Shown one piece after another: positions 8,426 to 18,604 of a stretch of 64,000 nt of DNA. Position 1 is the first letter of the stretch. Every line of letters starts with the position of its first letter. Below the pieces are notes generated by a model, which worked only from the letters and a program-made list of their open reading frames with translations, was not told the origin of the DNA and did not search any database. The position numbers and the translations under genes were made by a program. Origin of the DNA: an uncultured Sulfurovum sp. (GTDB lineage: Bacteria > Campylobacterota > Campylobacteria > Campylobacterales > Sulfurovaceae); the NCBI GenBank assembly GCA_902727855.1, contig CACVAS010000057.1:62001-126000 (forward strand), read 5' to 3'.

Positions 8426-10902
8426 TACTGGAGTTGGTTTACAAAGCATTGGCACGTTCCAAGTCTTTTAGTTTGATTTTTATCCTTAACTTTAGTCTAG
8501 CAATTGCTGCACTTTCATATTTACAATTTTTCAAAGGAAGTATGGAAACCTCTTTAGATAGTAGGGCAAAAAGCTTATTGGGTGCAGACCTTATTGTATC
8601 TTCTAGGTTTCCTATCACAGCTAAACAGAAAGAAGATGTAAGAAATAAACTCCCCGAACTTAAGTCATTTACCCAAGGCATATCTACAGTTAGTATGATA
8701 GCTTCAGAACACAGGGCTAGGTTGATGGAAGTTGTGAAGCTCAATAAAGGTTACCCCTATTATGGGGGATTTGTCTTTAGGGACAAATCTATTTATCCAC
8801 AAGCTGAGGTACGACCAAAAACCAATGAAGTGTGGGTTTACAAAGAGGTATTAGATCTTCTTGACTTAGATCTTGGAGCGCAGATAAAAATTGGTAAAAA
8901 AAGTTTTGTCATTAAAAAAGTTATAGAATCCGACACATTAAATACGATTAGTTTTGGTGGCTTTATGCCTAAGGTCTATATCAGTGAAGAAGGGTTAAAG
9001 GAGACTGAACTCTTACAGTTTGGTTCAACAGCTACGTATACATTAAACTACCTTTTTAAAGAAAATTTAGACAGTGATACATTAGAAAAAATCGAAAATG
9101 CACTGAAAAAGAGTATTGACCAGAGTATGAGAGTGCTTTCTCCCAATGATGGAACAGATCGTTTATTACGTGTATTAAATTTTATTACAAATTTTTTATC
9201 TTTGGTTTCACTTGTCTCTTTCTTTTTAGGGCTTGTGGGTCTGATTTATCTCTATTCGGGTTTTCTAAGGAAGCATCAACAAGACATTATCATTTTGGGT
9301 GATATGGGCTTGAGTAAAAGTATGCTTTCTTTGATATATCTTTTACATTTATTTGTACTGATTACGATTTCAAGTATTATTGTTTTTTCACTTATCACAC
9401 TTTCAAGTCAGTTTTTAGGTGCTTTCATCCAAAAATTTGTTGATTTTGATTTTGATTTCGCATTGGACTACACCTTTTTATTGAAATCTTCATTTATACT
9501 TTTAGTGTTAAGCTTGAGTATAGGGATTCCCTTAATGTTACCCTTAGTGCAAAGGGAAAAGCAGCATTTCTTTAAGATATTGTTAGGATTTATACCTTTT
9601 CTTACACTCCTGTTACTGCTGTCTCACTTTGTCACACCTGCTAAAAATATTGGTTTTTTCTTTGCCTTGGTCATGTTCATACTCATTATTATACTGTTTG
9701 CAATGGGATTTATGTTCTTAAAAAGATTAGATTATTCAGGACATCTAGAAAACCTGTCTTTATCGTTAGCCCTTAAAAATATAACCAGGCAGAAAAAAAC
9801 ATCTTTAACCTTATTTACTGCTATTGTCTTATGTACAACATTCTTTAGTCTCATTCCTCAAGTGGGGTCATCATTGTCAAATTCTTTAACTTTGAGTGTT
9901 GATGACAAACCAAGGTTCTTTGTGATTGATGCTAAAGAAGAGCAAATAAAAGATATTGAAGATAAAGTCAAGAGTATGGGTGCACGGTTGGAAAATGTTT
10001 CACCTATGATACGGGCACAAATAGTAAAAATAAATGATGTTGATTTTATAGATCATGCTAAAAACTATGGAGATGATAGACTCAAAAATAGTACAATCAA
10101 TCTTTCATATAGAGCCAAAATAAAAAAAAGTGAGTTGATCATTGAGGGTCAAGACTTTACTGGAAGTTATGACTCAGAAGATTTTTCTAAACCGATAGAA
10201 GTAAGTGTTGAAACAAGGTATGCACAAAGAAGAGGAATCCAATTGGGAGATCGTCTTCTCTTTGATGTATTAGGTCTTGAACTTGAAGCTGTTGTCGTAA
10301 ATATCAGGACAGTAAAGTGGACTGAATTTGTGCCAAATTTCTTTTTAATTTTACAAGAGGGTGCGCTGAATGATGCACCTAAAACTGTTCTGGCGACCAT
10401 CTCTTCAGGAGATTATGATGCACAGAAAATGCTGGTTACATTATCTGAGCACTTTCCGTCGTTGACTGTGATTGATGTTAAAAACCTATTTGAATCTTTT
10501 GCCAAACTAGTCAAAAATGTGACTGTCATTACAGATAAGATGAGCTTTTACTCAATCACTGTGGGACTTCTTATGAGTTTTATCATTATCCAGTACCAAA
10601 TGAATTTACAAAAAAATAATATCTTAAGATTGAAAATGATTGGGGTTGACAACCAAACAATTCGTAACTCTTTTTTATTGGAATTTGGTCTGATTTCTTT
10701 GGCAGCAAGTAGCTTAGGTATCATTTTAGGTAGTCTTGGCTCTTATATACTTAGTACTTTGCTTTTTGACTCATATTGGGATTTTCGGCCCGATGTTCTT
10801 TTACTTTATTTTTTCTTTATCCCGTTATTAACAATGGTGATCGTTGGATTCTTTACTTCAAGAATGATTCATGCTAAAGAGAATGTTCTTTTTGGTGAGT
10901 AA
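8419..10902 (+). CDS. Large FtsX-family ABC permease (YbbP-like)
   Basis: 827 residues with about ten predicted membrane helices and large periplasmic loops: one helix near residues 14-32, a MacB-type periplasmic domain, a helix block near 255-450, a second periplasmic domain, and a terminal three-helix FtsX block. This is the double-FtsX architecture of YbbP. It pairs with the LolD-type ATPase encoded just upstream and with TesA. The substrate is unknown; in other bacteria YbbAP-TesA is thought to extract hydrophobic compounds or release lipids from the inner membrane. Confidence 0.87.
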   Translation: MLVLELVYKALARSKSFSLIFILNFSLAIAALSYLQFFKGSMETSLDSRAKSLLGADLIVSSRFPITAKQKEDVRNKLPELKSFTQGISTVSMIASEHRARLMEVVKLNKGYPYYGGFVFRDKSIYPQAEVRPKTNEVWVYKEVLDLLDLDLGAQIKIGKKSFVIKKVIESDTLNTISFGGFMPKVYISEEGLKETELLQFGSTATYTLNYLFKENLDSDTLEKIENALKKSIDQSMRVLSPNDGTDRLLRVLNFITNFLSLVSLVSFFLGLVGLIYLYSGFLRKHQQDIIILGDMGLSKSMLSLIYLLHLFVLITISSIIVFSLITLSSQFLGAFIQKFVDFDFDFALDYTFLLKSSFILLVLSLSIGIPLMLPLVQREKQHFFKILLGFIPFLTLLLLLSHFVTPAKNIGFFFALVMFILIIILFAMGFMFLKRLDYSGHLENLSLSLALKNITRQKKTSLTLFTAIVLCTTFFSLIPQVGSSLSNSLTLSVDDKPRFFVIDAKEEQIKDIEDKVKSMGARLENVSPMIRAQIVKINDVDFIDHAKNYGDDRLKNSTINLSYRAKIKKSELIIEGQDFTGSYDSEDFSKPIEVSVETRYAQRRGIQLGDRLLFDVLGLELEAVVVNIRTVKWTEFVPNFFLILQEGALNDAPKTVLATISSGDYDAQKMLVTLSEHFPSLTVIDVKNLFESFAKLVKNVTVITDKMSFYSITVGLLMSFIIIQYQMNLQKNNILRLKMIGVDNQTIRNSFLLEFGLISLAASSLGIILGSLGSYILSTLLFDSYWDFRPDVLLLYFFFIPLLTMVIVGFFTSRMIHAKENVLFGE

Positions 10903-11018
10903 TCTTAATAGAGAATCTAAATCTTTCATTTTTTCTTTCTATAAAAACATATACTTATTTTAATAAATGATAATGACTTAAAATTAAACAATAGAATCTA
11001 ATTGTAAATTCATTGTAG

Positions 11019-11027
11019 TGATATAAT
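11019..11027 (+). promoter_or_regulatory. Extended -10 promoter of the DUF2126/ATP-grasp operon
   Basis: TGATATAAT (TG-n-TATAAT) lies 45 nt upstream of the ATG at 11073, in an AT-rich 170-nt gap. The gene has a good ribosome binding site (AAAAGGA), so this transcript should carry a short leader. No convincing -35 box is visible. Confidence 0.6.
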
Positions 11028-11072
11028 CAAATATAAATTTATATATTACTCAAATTTTACAAAAGGATCATT

Positions 11073-14000
11073 ATGTCATTAAAAGTAGTACTGTCTCATA
11101 AAACCCATTATAAATATGATAGATATATCTCTCTTTCTCCACATACAATAAGGCTCCGTCCTGCGCCTCACTGTCGAACACCTATTGAGGCTTATTCTCT
11201 AAAGATTACTCCTGAAAATCATTTTATTAATTGGCAGCAAGATCCTTACGGAAATTATCTAGCAAGGATTGTTTTTCCTGAAAAAGTTAAAGAGTTTGGT
11301 ATAGATGTTGAGGTTATAGCAGATCTTATTTCTATCAATCCTTTTGACTTTTTTGTTGATGAATATGCAGAGCAATATCCGTTCAAATATGATAAAGAAC
11401 TTAAATCAGAACTTAAACCCTATTTTGAAATAACAGATAAAGGGAAGAAGTTAAAGAAGTTTATTAAGTCGCTTGATTTAAAAGAGAGAAAAATAAATGA
11501 CTTTTTAGTGTATCTTAATTTAGAAATTTATAAATATCTTAATTATACTGTTCGTCTTGAAGCAGGTGTACAAACGTGTGAAGTGACTTTAGATAAAAAA
11601 CTTGGTAGTTGTAGAGATTATGCTTGGTTATTTGTACAAGTTTTAAGACATTTAGGGTTTGCTGCAAGATTTGTTTCTGGGTATTTAGTACAGCTTAAAT
11701 CAGATGAAAAATCACTCGATGGACCTAGCGGACCAGAAGAAGACTTTACAGATCTTCATGCATGGACAGAGGTCTATTTACCTGGAGCTGGATGGGTAGG
11801 CTTAGATGCAACAAGTGGTTTATTTGCAGGGGAAGGGCATATTCCTCTTGCCTGTACTGCTAACTTTGAAAGTGCGCATGCGATTGAAGGACTGGGTGAT
11901 AAGTGTGAAACTGAATTTGAATTTTCAAATACAGTCACAAGAATTTTTGAATCTCCCCGAGTCACCAAACCATACCGTGATGATCAATGGGATGCTATTA
12001 ACGCCTTAGGTGAAGAAGTAGACAAAGAGTTAGAAGAAAATGATGTCAGACTTTCTATGGGTGGAGAGCCAACATTTGTTTCTATAGACGATATGGAGTC
12101 AGACCAATGGAATACTGGAGCAGATGGTCCTGAAAAAAGGGAGCTTGCCGATATACTTGCGCGCAAATTGTTAGACTCATTTGGTAAAGGTGGAATATTA
12201 CACTATGCACAAGGAAAATGGTATCCGGGTGAGCCTATTCCACGATGGCAAACGTCTATTATCTGGCGAAAAGATGGTAAGAATATATGGAAAGACCCTA
12301 CGCTTTTTGCAGATATGAATACAACACACAACTATACACATGACGATGCACTAAAATTTATGAATATGCTTTCAGTGACTTTAGGTGTAAGTAATGAAAA
12401 CATTATCAATGCCTATGAAGACCCTATACATTACATTATGAAAGAAGCATCTCTACCTATAGATATTGACCCTCTAGCCTGTGATCTGGAAGATACTCTA
12501 GAACGTAAAACGATTGCACGAGTACTGGGTCAGGGCTTAAATAAACCAGTTGGTTTGGTACTTCCTTTAAATTACCATAACAATGCATGGATTAGTTCTG
12601 GGTGGGCATTTAGAAGAAGTCAGCTTTTCTTAATTCCTGGTGATTCTCCTTTAGGATTACGTTTGCCTATGGAATCACTTGTTGAAAATCCTGAAAATGA
12701 AGTGAAACCGCATCCTGCACCTGATTTGTTTGCAGAAGCACCTGAACTTGAGAAGTTTCTCAAAAAGGCTAAAAAAAGATGCAAAAAGTCAGAGACGTTA
12801 GTCATTAAAAATGATCCTGATGCTGTGTTTGTAAGAACAGCATTAAACATAGAAGTCCGTGATGGTAAACTGTTTATATTCTTACCGCCATTAGACCATA
12901 CAGAGGCCTTTCTAGATCTCATTGCATCTATTGAAGCTGTGGCAAGTAAGTTAGATATCAAAGTTGTATTAGAAGGATATGAACCAGCACATGATTTAAG
13001 ACTTGATACCATTAAAGTTACACCAGACCCTGGTGTTATTGAAGTGAATATTCAACCTACCACATCATGGGGGACTTTACGTGATAATCTCTTTACGCTC
13101 TATCAGGATGCAAAAGAATCACGTCTAGGTACAGAAAAGTTTATGCTTGATGGTAAACATACAGGTACGGGTGGAGGAAATCACGTCACTATTGGTGCAC
13201 TTAAACCAGAAAATAGCGCACTCTTAAGACGTCCTGAACTACTTAGAAGCCTTATCACTTTTTGGCAACATCATCCTGGACTCTCTTATCTTTTCTCCGG
13301 TACCTTTATTGGACCAACATCTCAAGCACCAAGGGTGGATGAAGGTAGGTTAGAAAACCTTTATGAACTGGAGATAGCCTTTGCACAAATTCCAGTCGAT
13401 GAAGAGGTGCCTTTTTGGCTCACAGACAGACTCTTTAGACACATGTTAACTGATATCACAGGTAACACACACCGTTCTGAATTTTGTATAGATAAACTCT
13501 ACTCACCTGACTCAAGTTCTGGAAGACTAGGTATCTTAGAACTTCGTGCTTTTGATATGCCTCCTCACTCAAAGATGGCTTTACTACAAATGCTATTGAT
13601 AAGAACATTGGTATCTCTTTTTTGGAAAAAGCCCTACAAACATAAATTGGTGAGATGGGGAACACAACTTCATGATCAGTTTTTACTTGAGCATTATGTG
13701 AAGGAAGACATTAAAGATATAGTTGCATTTTTAAACAATGAAGGGTATAATTTCGAACTTGATTGGTTTGACCCTTTCTTTGAATTTAGATTTCCACTTT
13801 ATGGTATGGCAACAATAGACAACATCCATTTAGAACTTCGTGCGGCAATAGAGCCTTGGCATGTTCTTGGTGAAGAGAGTAGCTCTCAAGGTACAGCACG
13901 TTATGTGGATTCATCTCTTGAAAGGGTACAAATAAAAGTCAATAATTTTGTGCCAGAGCGTTATGTACTGACATGTAATTCAGTCGTTATTCCTTTGAGC

Positions 14001-14441
14001 CCAAGTGGGGTAGAAGGTGAGTTTGTCGCAGGGGTTAAATATAAAGCATGGCAGCCATGGTCAGCACTACATCCAACTATAGGAGTAGACACTCCATTGG
14101 TTTTTGATATTGTTGATAGATGGAATAAAAGATCTATTGGTGGCATGACGTATTACGTATCTCATCCAGGCGGAAGAACTTATGATTCTTTTCCTGTAAA
14201 CAGTAACGAGGCAGAATCAAGACGTGTTAACAGATTTTGGGACTTTAACCATACGCAAGGACCTCTTGATTTTGTATCAGAGTCAGTTGTTAAACAAAGT
14301 TTAACTGATGTAAACGGTGCGAAAAGAGCAGTTCTGTCAAAAGACAAACCAGAAGATAAAGTATTTTTATTCCAAGAAGTTACACAAAGTATAGAGTATC
14401 CTCATACTCTAGATTTAAGAAGAAAGTGGGCAAAGCAGTAG
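11073..14441 (+). CDS. Transglutaminase-like + DUF2126 protein of the alpha-E/ATP-grasp peptide system
   Basis: 1122 residues. Residues 1-90 are a transglutaminase N-terminal beta domain. The papain-like fold follows with catalytic Cys180 (GSCRDYAW), His229 (DLHAW) and Asp245 (GLDATSG). From about residue 320 to the end it is a DUF2126 domain (COG4196) beginning near LSMGGEPTFVSIDD. No signal peptide is seen, so it is cytosolic. Comparative genomics (Iyer and Aravind's amidoligase work) predicts that such proteins act with circularly permuted ATP-grasp and alpha-E proteins to make and cut peptide-like amide bonds; the product is unknown. ATG 11073 has AAAAGGA upstream. The next gene starts directly after the stop. 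Confidence 0.9.
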   Translation: MSLKVVLSHKTHYKYDRYISLSPHTIRLRPAPHCRTPIEAYSLKITPENHFINWQQDPYGNYLARIVFPEKVKEFGIDVEVIADLISINPFDFFVDEYAEQYPFKYDKELKSELKPYFEITDKGKKLKKFIKSLDLKERKINDFLVYLNLEIYKYLNYTVRLEAGVQTCEVTLDKKLGSCRDYAWLFVQVLRHLGFAARFVSGYLVQLKSDEKSLDGPSGPEEDFTDLHAWTEVYLPGAGWVGLDATSGLFAGEGHIPLACTANFESAHAIEGLGDKCETEFEFSNTVTRIFESPRVTKPYRDDQWDAINALGEEVDKELEENDVRLSMGGEPTFVSIDDMESDQWNTGADGPEKRELADILARKLLDSFGKGGILHYAQGKWYPGEPIPRWQTSIIWRKDGKNIWKDPTLFADMNTTHNYTHDDALKFMNMLSVTLGVSNENIINAYEDPIHYIMKEASLPIDIDPLACDLEDTLERKTIARVLGQGLNKPVGLVLPLNYHNNAWISSGWAFRRSQLFLIPGDSPLGLRLPMESLVENPENEVKPHPAPDLFAEAPELEKFLKKAKKRCKKSETLVIKNDPDAVFVRTALNIEVRDGKLFIFLPPLDHTEAFLDLIASIEAVASKLDIKVVLEGYEPAHDLRLDTIKVTPDPGVIEVNIQPTTSWGTLRDNLFTLYQDAKESRLGTEKFMLDGKHTGTGGGNHVTIGALKPENSALLRRPELLRSLITFWQHHPGLSYLFSGTFIGPTSQAPRVDEGRLENLYELEIAFAQIPVDEEVPFWLTDRLFRHMLTDITGNTHRSEFCIDKLYSPDSSSGRLGILELRAFDMPPHSKMALLQMLLIRTLVSLFWKKPYKHKLVRWGTQLHDQFLLEHYVKEDIKDIVAFLNNEGYNFELDWFDPFFEFRFPLYGMATIDNIHLELRAAIEPWHVLGEESSSQGTARYVDSSLERVQIKVNNFVPERYVLTCNSVVIPLSPSGVEGEFVAGVKYKAWQPWSALHPTIGVDTPLVFDIVDRWNKRSIGGMTYYVSHPGGRTYDSFPVNSNEAESRRVNRFWDFNHTQGPLDFVSESVVKQSLTDVNGAKRAVLSKDKPEDKVFLFQEVTQSIEYPHTLDLRRKWAKQ

Positions 14442-16937
14442 ATGCAGATTTTTGATAGTTATGTTTCTGAATCATCTTTTGATGAAGTATATGATAGTAA
14501 AAAAAATATCAGAGAATATTGGAAAAATATTATCAACGATATTGAACATGCAGGCATTGAGCTATTAGATAAAAAACGTGCTGAAATTGATTGGCAAATT
14601 CAGGATAACGGTGTAACTTACAACGTTTATGATGAAAAAGATAAGTCTTCAAGTAGATCATGGAATCTTGACCCAATCCCGTTTGTGATAGAAGAGAACG
14701 AATGGGAACAGACGAAAAAAGGTCTACAGCAAAGGGCTAAACTTTTTAACTTGATTTTGAAGGACCTCTATTCTGAACAACGATTGATTAAAGATAATAT
14801 AATCCCTGCTGAAGTTATTTTTAGCCATAAAGGTTTTTCTACCGAAGTCTTTGATATGGGACTAAAAGATGACTTCAACCTTTATTTTTATGCAACAGAT
14901 ATAGCTAGAGGTCCAGATGGTAAAATGTGGGTCATTAGTGACAAAGCACAAGCACCTTCAGGACTTGGTTATGCCATAGAAAATAGACTTACCATGAACG
15001 TTGTTTCCAATGATCTTTACCCCAATATCACTAAAAAGAAACTCACTTCATTTTTAAGAGATTATAAAGATTTACTTATAAAACTCACCGGTGGTGACAT
15101 TTCTACTGCAACACTGTTAACCCCTGGACCTCACAATGAAACTTATTTTGAGCATGCTTACCTTAGTGCATACCTTGGTGTAAACATGGTCCAAGGTGTA
15201 GACCTTCTGACTAAAAATGGTTCACTGTGGCTTAAAAACCTAAAGGGATTAACAAAGATAAACACCTTAATACGACGTGTTGATGACAGGTTTTGTGATC
15301 CTCTTGAACTAAGAAGTGATTCTTACTTAGGTGTGGCGGGAATTGTAGATGTGATGAGAGAAAATAATGTCAATATGATTAACCCTATTGGGAGTGCAAT
15401 CTTAGAGAATATAGGGCTTAATCCTTTTATGGAAAAAATATCTGAGTATTTTTTAAATGAGGAATTGATTCTTCCCCAAATAGCTACATGGTGGTGTGGA
15501 CAGAAAAAAGCGTTAAATTATGTTTTAAATCATTTAGATGAGCTTATTATTAAGAAAATAGACAGAACAGATAAAATTGTAATTTATTTTGTCAAAAAAC
15601 TGTCTGAAAAAGAACGTAAAGATCTTATAACGCGTTTAGAAAAAAACCCTCATCAATATGTTGCACAAGAAGAGGTTGGTTTTTCTACGGTGCCTTATTT
15701 TGAAAACAAAAATGTTGAACCACGTAATGCAGTCATTAGAACATTTTCTCTTAAAAAAGATGATGGTTATAGCGTAATGAATGGGGGACTTGTAAGAATA
15801 TCATCAAGTAAAGATAATCTTATGGTTTCCTCAAAAAGTGGAGGAATAAGTAAAGATTTATGGATACTAGGAGAAGATGCGATAGAGGTAGATTCTGCAA
15901 GTATGCTTAAAGATGATCGATACATAGAAACATCTATTGAAAAAATTTCTACACAAAAAGCAGAAAACCTTTTTTGGCTTGGGCGTTATTTAGCACGGTC
16001 GATTGCGACAACAAGATTGATTTTGAATGTCAATAAGAAAATTACCAATTTTAACCGATATGAAGAGAATACATCTAAGAAATCACAAATTATTTTTCAA
16101 AAAGCACTCACACACATGACTATGACATACCCTGGTTTTATAGATGATGAGAATAAAGAAAAGCTTAATCGTTTTCCTATGGATGAGATTGTTTCAGTGA
16201 TTAAAGATACTGAGAGAATAGGCTCTTTATCATCAACCGTTGCAATGCTTTCTCACGCAAATGTAAATGTGAAAGACCTGCTTACTCTTGAGTCTTGGAA
16301 GCTTACTGACAAGATACAAAAAGAGTGGAATGCTTTTAGTAGTAAGAAAGGTGAATCAACATTGGTTATGGCCAATAAATTAGAGGACTTTTTAATTTAC
16401 TTTATGGCGTATAAAGAACTTGTCAATGAAAGTATTTTTAGAGAGCAGGGGCTTATTATCTATGAAATAGGCTATAGCATTGAAAATGCATTACTGCTTA
16501 TTGCAAAGGCGAGGCAGATGTTATGTCATAAGCTCGATAAATCAGTGGGTCATGATGTTCTAGAAGGCATGCTCAATTCGATGGAGAGCTTTAATGCGTA
16601 TAGAGCACATTATAAAAGTTCTTTGACTTTAAAAAATGTTGTTGAGTTTCTTATTTTTAATCCACAGTTTCCAAAGTCAATTATGTATATTGTAGAAGAT
16701 CTTTTAAAAGAGTTTAAAATGTTGCCTAAAGCAACATATACATTAACTTCCTATGAAAAAATAATGGATGAGGCACACAAAATGTTAGAATCTACAGATT
16801 TAGATACCTTGATTATGATTAAAGAAGAAGAAGGTGTATATATGGAACTTGATACATTGTTATCTCAATTGTCTGACTTGTTTTTGAAATGTTCGAACGC
16901 ATTTTCAAATACCTATTTTTCACATTATGATGAGTAA
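14442..16937 (+). CDS. Circularly permuted ATP-grasp type 2 fused to alpha-E domain
   Basis: 831 residues: a cp ATP-grasp domain (about 1-480; landmarks QAPSGLGYA, LLTPGPHNETYFEHAYL, LIRRVDDRFCDP and GGLVRISS) and an alpha-helical alpha-E domain from about 500 (ENLFWLGRYLARSIATTRL). The stand-alone paralogue at 18605-19969 has a glycine-rich AGGYGVLFG loop. The matching place here reads DRTDKIVIYFV, so that loop is missing. Fused members of this family often look like this, so it may be a family trait. The predicted role is ATP-dependent peptide or amide ligation. It starts immediately after the DUF2126 stop and ends 2 nt before the second transglutaminase. Confidence 0.88.
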   Translation: MQIFDSYVSESSFDEVYDSKKNIREYWKNIINDIEHAGIELLDKKRAEIDWQIQDNGVTYNVYDEKDKSSSRSWNLDPIPFVIEENEWEQTKKGLQQRAKLFNLILKDLYSEQRLIKDNIIPAEVIFSHKGFSTEVFDMGLKDDFNLYFYATDIARGPDGKMWVISDKAQAPSGLGYAIENRLTMNVVSNDLYPNITKKKLTSFLRDYKDLLIKLTGGDISTATLLTPGPHNETYFEHAYLSAYLGVNMVQGVDLLTKNGSLWLKNLKGLTKINTLIRRVDDRFCDPLELRSDSYLGVAGIVDVMRENNVNMINPIGSAILENIGLNPFMEKISEYFLNEELILPQIATWWCGQKKALNYVLNHLDELIIKKIDRTDKIVIYFVKKLSEKERKDLITRLEKNPHQYVAQEEVGFSTVPYFENKNVEPRNAVIRTFSLKKDDGYSVMNGGLVRISSSKDNLMVSSKSGGISKDLWILGEDAIEVDSASMLKDDRYIETSIEKISTQKAENLFWLGRYLARSIATTRLILNVNKKITNFNRYEENTSKKSQIIFQKALTHMTMTYPGFIDDENKEKLNRFPMDEIVSVIKDTERIGSLSSTVAMLSHANVNVKDLLTLESWKLTDKIQKEWNAFSSKKGESTLVMANKLEDFLIYFMAYKELVNESIFREQGLIIYEIGYSIENALLLIAKARQMLCHKLDKSVGHDVLEGMLNSMESFNAYRAHYKSSLTLKNVVEFLIFNPQFPKSIMYIVEDLLKEFKMLPKATYTLTSYEKIMDEAHKMLESTDLDTLIMIKEEEGVYMELDTLLSQLSDLFLKCSNAFSNTYFSHYDE

Positions 16938-16939
16938 GC

Positions 16940-17878
16940 ATGATTTACGATATTTACCATAAAACAGCCTTTAAATATGAAAATGATGTGACATTTAGTC
17001 ATAACATCGCTAGATTAAAACCTAAAAATACGCCACATCAGAAGTTGCTTTCATTTTCGATGGAGATAGACCCAGAAGTCTATGAATCGCGTGAATTTAC
17101 AGATATGTTTGGTAATACCAATACCCATATGTTAATTAGAGAACCGCATCAGTCATTGAGTGTGATTGGAAGATCAAAAGTTGAGATACTTTCTGCGACG
17201 ATAGATGAACATATTAATATGATTAAAGCAAACAGTATTTCATATAAAGAGGCAATAGAGAGACTCAACAAATTTCAAAGTGCTGATTTATATGCGAAAC
17301 AATTTCTTTTTGAGTCTCAACTCATCCCTTATAGTTCAGAGAAAATTAAAAAATATGCCTATGAGTCTTTTCATGAAGATAGAGATCTTTTTGAAGCTAC
17401 TCAGGAATTTATGGAACGTATTTTTAATGATTTTGCTTTTGTATCTGGATTTAGTGATATTACAACACCCATAGAAAAAATATTTGAAGAGAAGAAAGGT
17501 GTATGTCAAGACTTTGCACAATTTGCCATTTCAGCGCTTAGAACAATAGGCTTGCCTGCTAAATATATGAGTGGATATATAGAAACGCTACCCGCAAAAG
17601 GTGAAAAGAAACTATTTGGTGCGGATGCATCACATGCATGGTTCTCTGTCTACATACCTAATGCTGGTTGGATAGAATTTGATCCTACCAATAATATTAT
17701 TCCTAGGGAACAGCATATACTTTTGGGTTCTGGGAGAGACTATCATGACATTTCACCTTTAAAGGGCGTGGTATTTAGTAGTGGGAATAGTGAACTTTCT
17801 GTGATGGTAGATGTGAGAAAGTCAGAAAGTGAAATAGTTCAGATGATGAGCCAAAGTCAGAGTCAAAGCCAACAATAA
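16940..17878 (+). CDS. Transglutaminase-like cysteine protease of the alpha-E/ATP-grasp system
   Basis: 312 residues. An N-terminal beta domain is followed by a transglutaminase core with the full triad: Cys189 (KGVCQDFAQF), His232 (ASHAW) and Asp248 (FDPTNN). It is cytosolic by lack of a signal. The extreme C-terminus is a short Ser-Gln repeat (SQSQSQSQQ). It is the third gene of the rightward operon (transglutaminase-DUF2126, ATP-grasp-alpha-E, transglutaminase), which is the arrangement seen in many proteobacteria. It likely processes the product of the ATP-grasp enzyme or a protein tag; the substrate is unknown. Confidence 0.88.
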   Translation: MIYDIYHKTAFKYENDVTFSHNIARLKPKNTPHQKLLSFSMEIDPEVYESREFTDMFGNTNTHMLIREPHQSLSVIGRSKVEILSATIDEHINMIKANSISYKEAIERLNKFQSADLYAKQFLFESQLIPYSSEKIKKYAYESFHEDRDLFEATQEFMERIFNDFAFVSGFSDITTPIEKIFEEKKGVCQDFAQFAISALRTIGLPAKYMSGYIETLPAKGEKKLFGADASHAWFSVYIPNAGWIEFDPTNNIIPREQHILLGSGRDYHDISPLKGVVFSSGNSELSVMVDVRKSESEIVQMMSQSQSQSQQ

Positions 17879-17905
17879 TATAGCACTAGTTTATTTTTGG
17901 CTTTG
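17864..17905. terminator. Inverted repeat between convergent operons
   Basis: CAAAGCCAA (17864-17872) and TTGGCTTTG (17897-17905) form a perfect 9-bp stem with a 24-nt loop. The left arm lies in the last codons of the transglutaminase gene. A smaller hairpin, GTAGAA-gcta-TTCTAC (17910-17925), overlaps the end of the opposing alpha-E gene. Together they probably end both convergent transcripts. There is no strong T-run. Confidence 0.45.
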
Positions 17906-17916
17906 TGTAGTAGAAG

Positions 17917-18603
17917 CTATTCTACAATAAGTGCATTAACTTTTTTATAAAGGTCATCCATAAGATTTTGTTGCACATTTGTATCTTTATTTTGAGATTG
18001 TTTTTGTAATGTATCTATTTTTTCATCAAAATTTGGATCTAAAATTTTAAAAATAGTATAAATATCATCAATAATATGTTTGGTAGTCTCTTCATTTTTA
18101 TCAAATCTTAAACGAAAATCTACTTCCTCAATGAGCTTTCCCAGCTTAAAAAAGTAGTCACTACATTTTCTGTGACCTCTTTTTTCATGTGCTCCCCAAA
18201 TCTCACTAATCAAGGAGAGGGCAGTATCAATATCTTTATAATCTATATTTTCTGTACTATTTGAGATTTTTTGGAAAAGTGTATGGAGTTCTATAATTTC
18301 TCCAAAGGTAGAAGAATCAATGTATGGACGTGCGATGATTGTATTTTCTCTTGCATAAACCATTAAATTAGCAAGATTAGCCGCATGTTCCCCTTTAATA
18401 GCTTTATCTAAAAAATCAAGTACTCCTGTATATTTTAATTCAATATTAAATTTTTGATAAAGTTTCACTCCAGCATTTTTATCTACATCAATAATTTTAT
18501 CATAAGCTTTGTTTATCTCAAAAAGTGTTAATTCTATACGCTCTATATATCTTCCTAACCAATATAAATTGGTTGCCACATTTGCTGTCAATAATTGCTT
18601 CAT
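17917..18603 (-). CDS. Stand-alone alpha-E domain protein
   Basis: 228 residues, almost entirely alpha-helical. It starts with the alpha-E hallmark NLYWLGRYIERIELTLFEI, which matches the fused domain in the protein at 14442-16937. Alpha-E proteins always travel with circularly permuted ATP-grasp proteins, as here, where it lies 1 nt downstream of the ATP-grasp gene. It may hold the substrate or the peptide product; no enzymatic residues are known. It forms a two-gene operon pointing toward the first system. Confidence 0.87.
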   Translation of the reverse strand: MKQLLTANVATNLYWLGRYIERIELTLFEINKAYDKIIDVDKNAGVKLYQKFNIELKYTGVLDFLDKAIKGEHAANLANLMVYARENTIIARPYIDSSTFGEIIELHTLFQKISNSTENIDYKDIDTALSLISEIWGAHEKRGHRKCSDYFFKLGKLIEEVDFRLRFDKNEETTKHIIDDIYTIFKILDPNFDEKIDTLQKQSQNKDTNVQQNLMDDLYKKVNALIVE

Positions 18604-18604
18604 A

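Noticed and set aside
12620-13012. 130-codon minus-strand open frame inside the DUF2126 gene
   Set aside because: Ser/Asn-rich antisense shadow of a strongly supported coding region; no family pattern.
17840-17876. Ser-Gln repeat codons at the end of the second transglutaminase as a possible tandem repeat or frameshift
   Set aside because: The frame stays open to a normal stop and the repeat is short (about four units); ordinary low-complexity tail.
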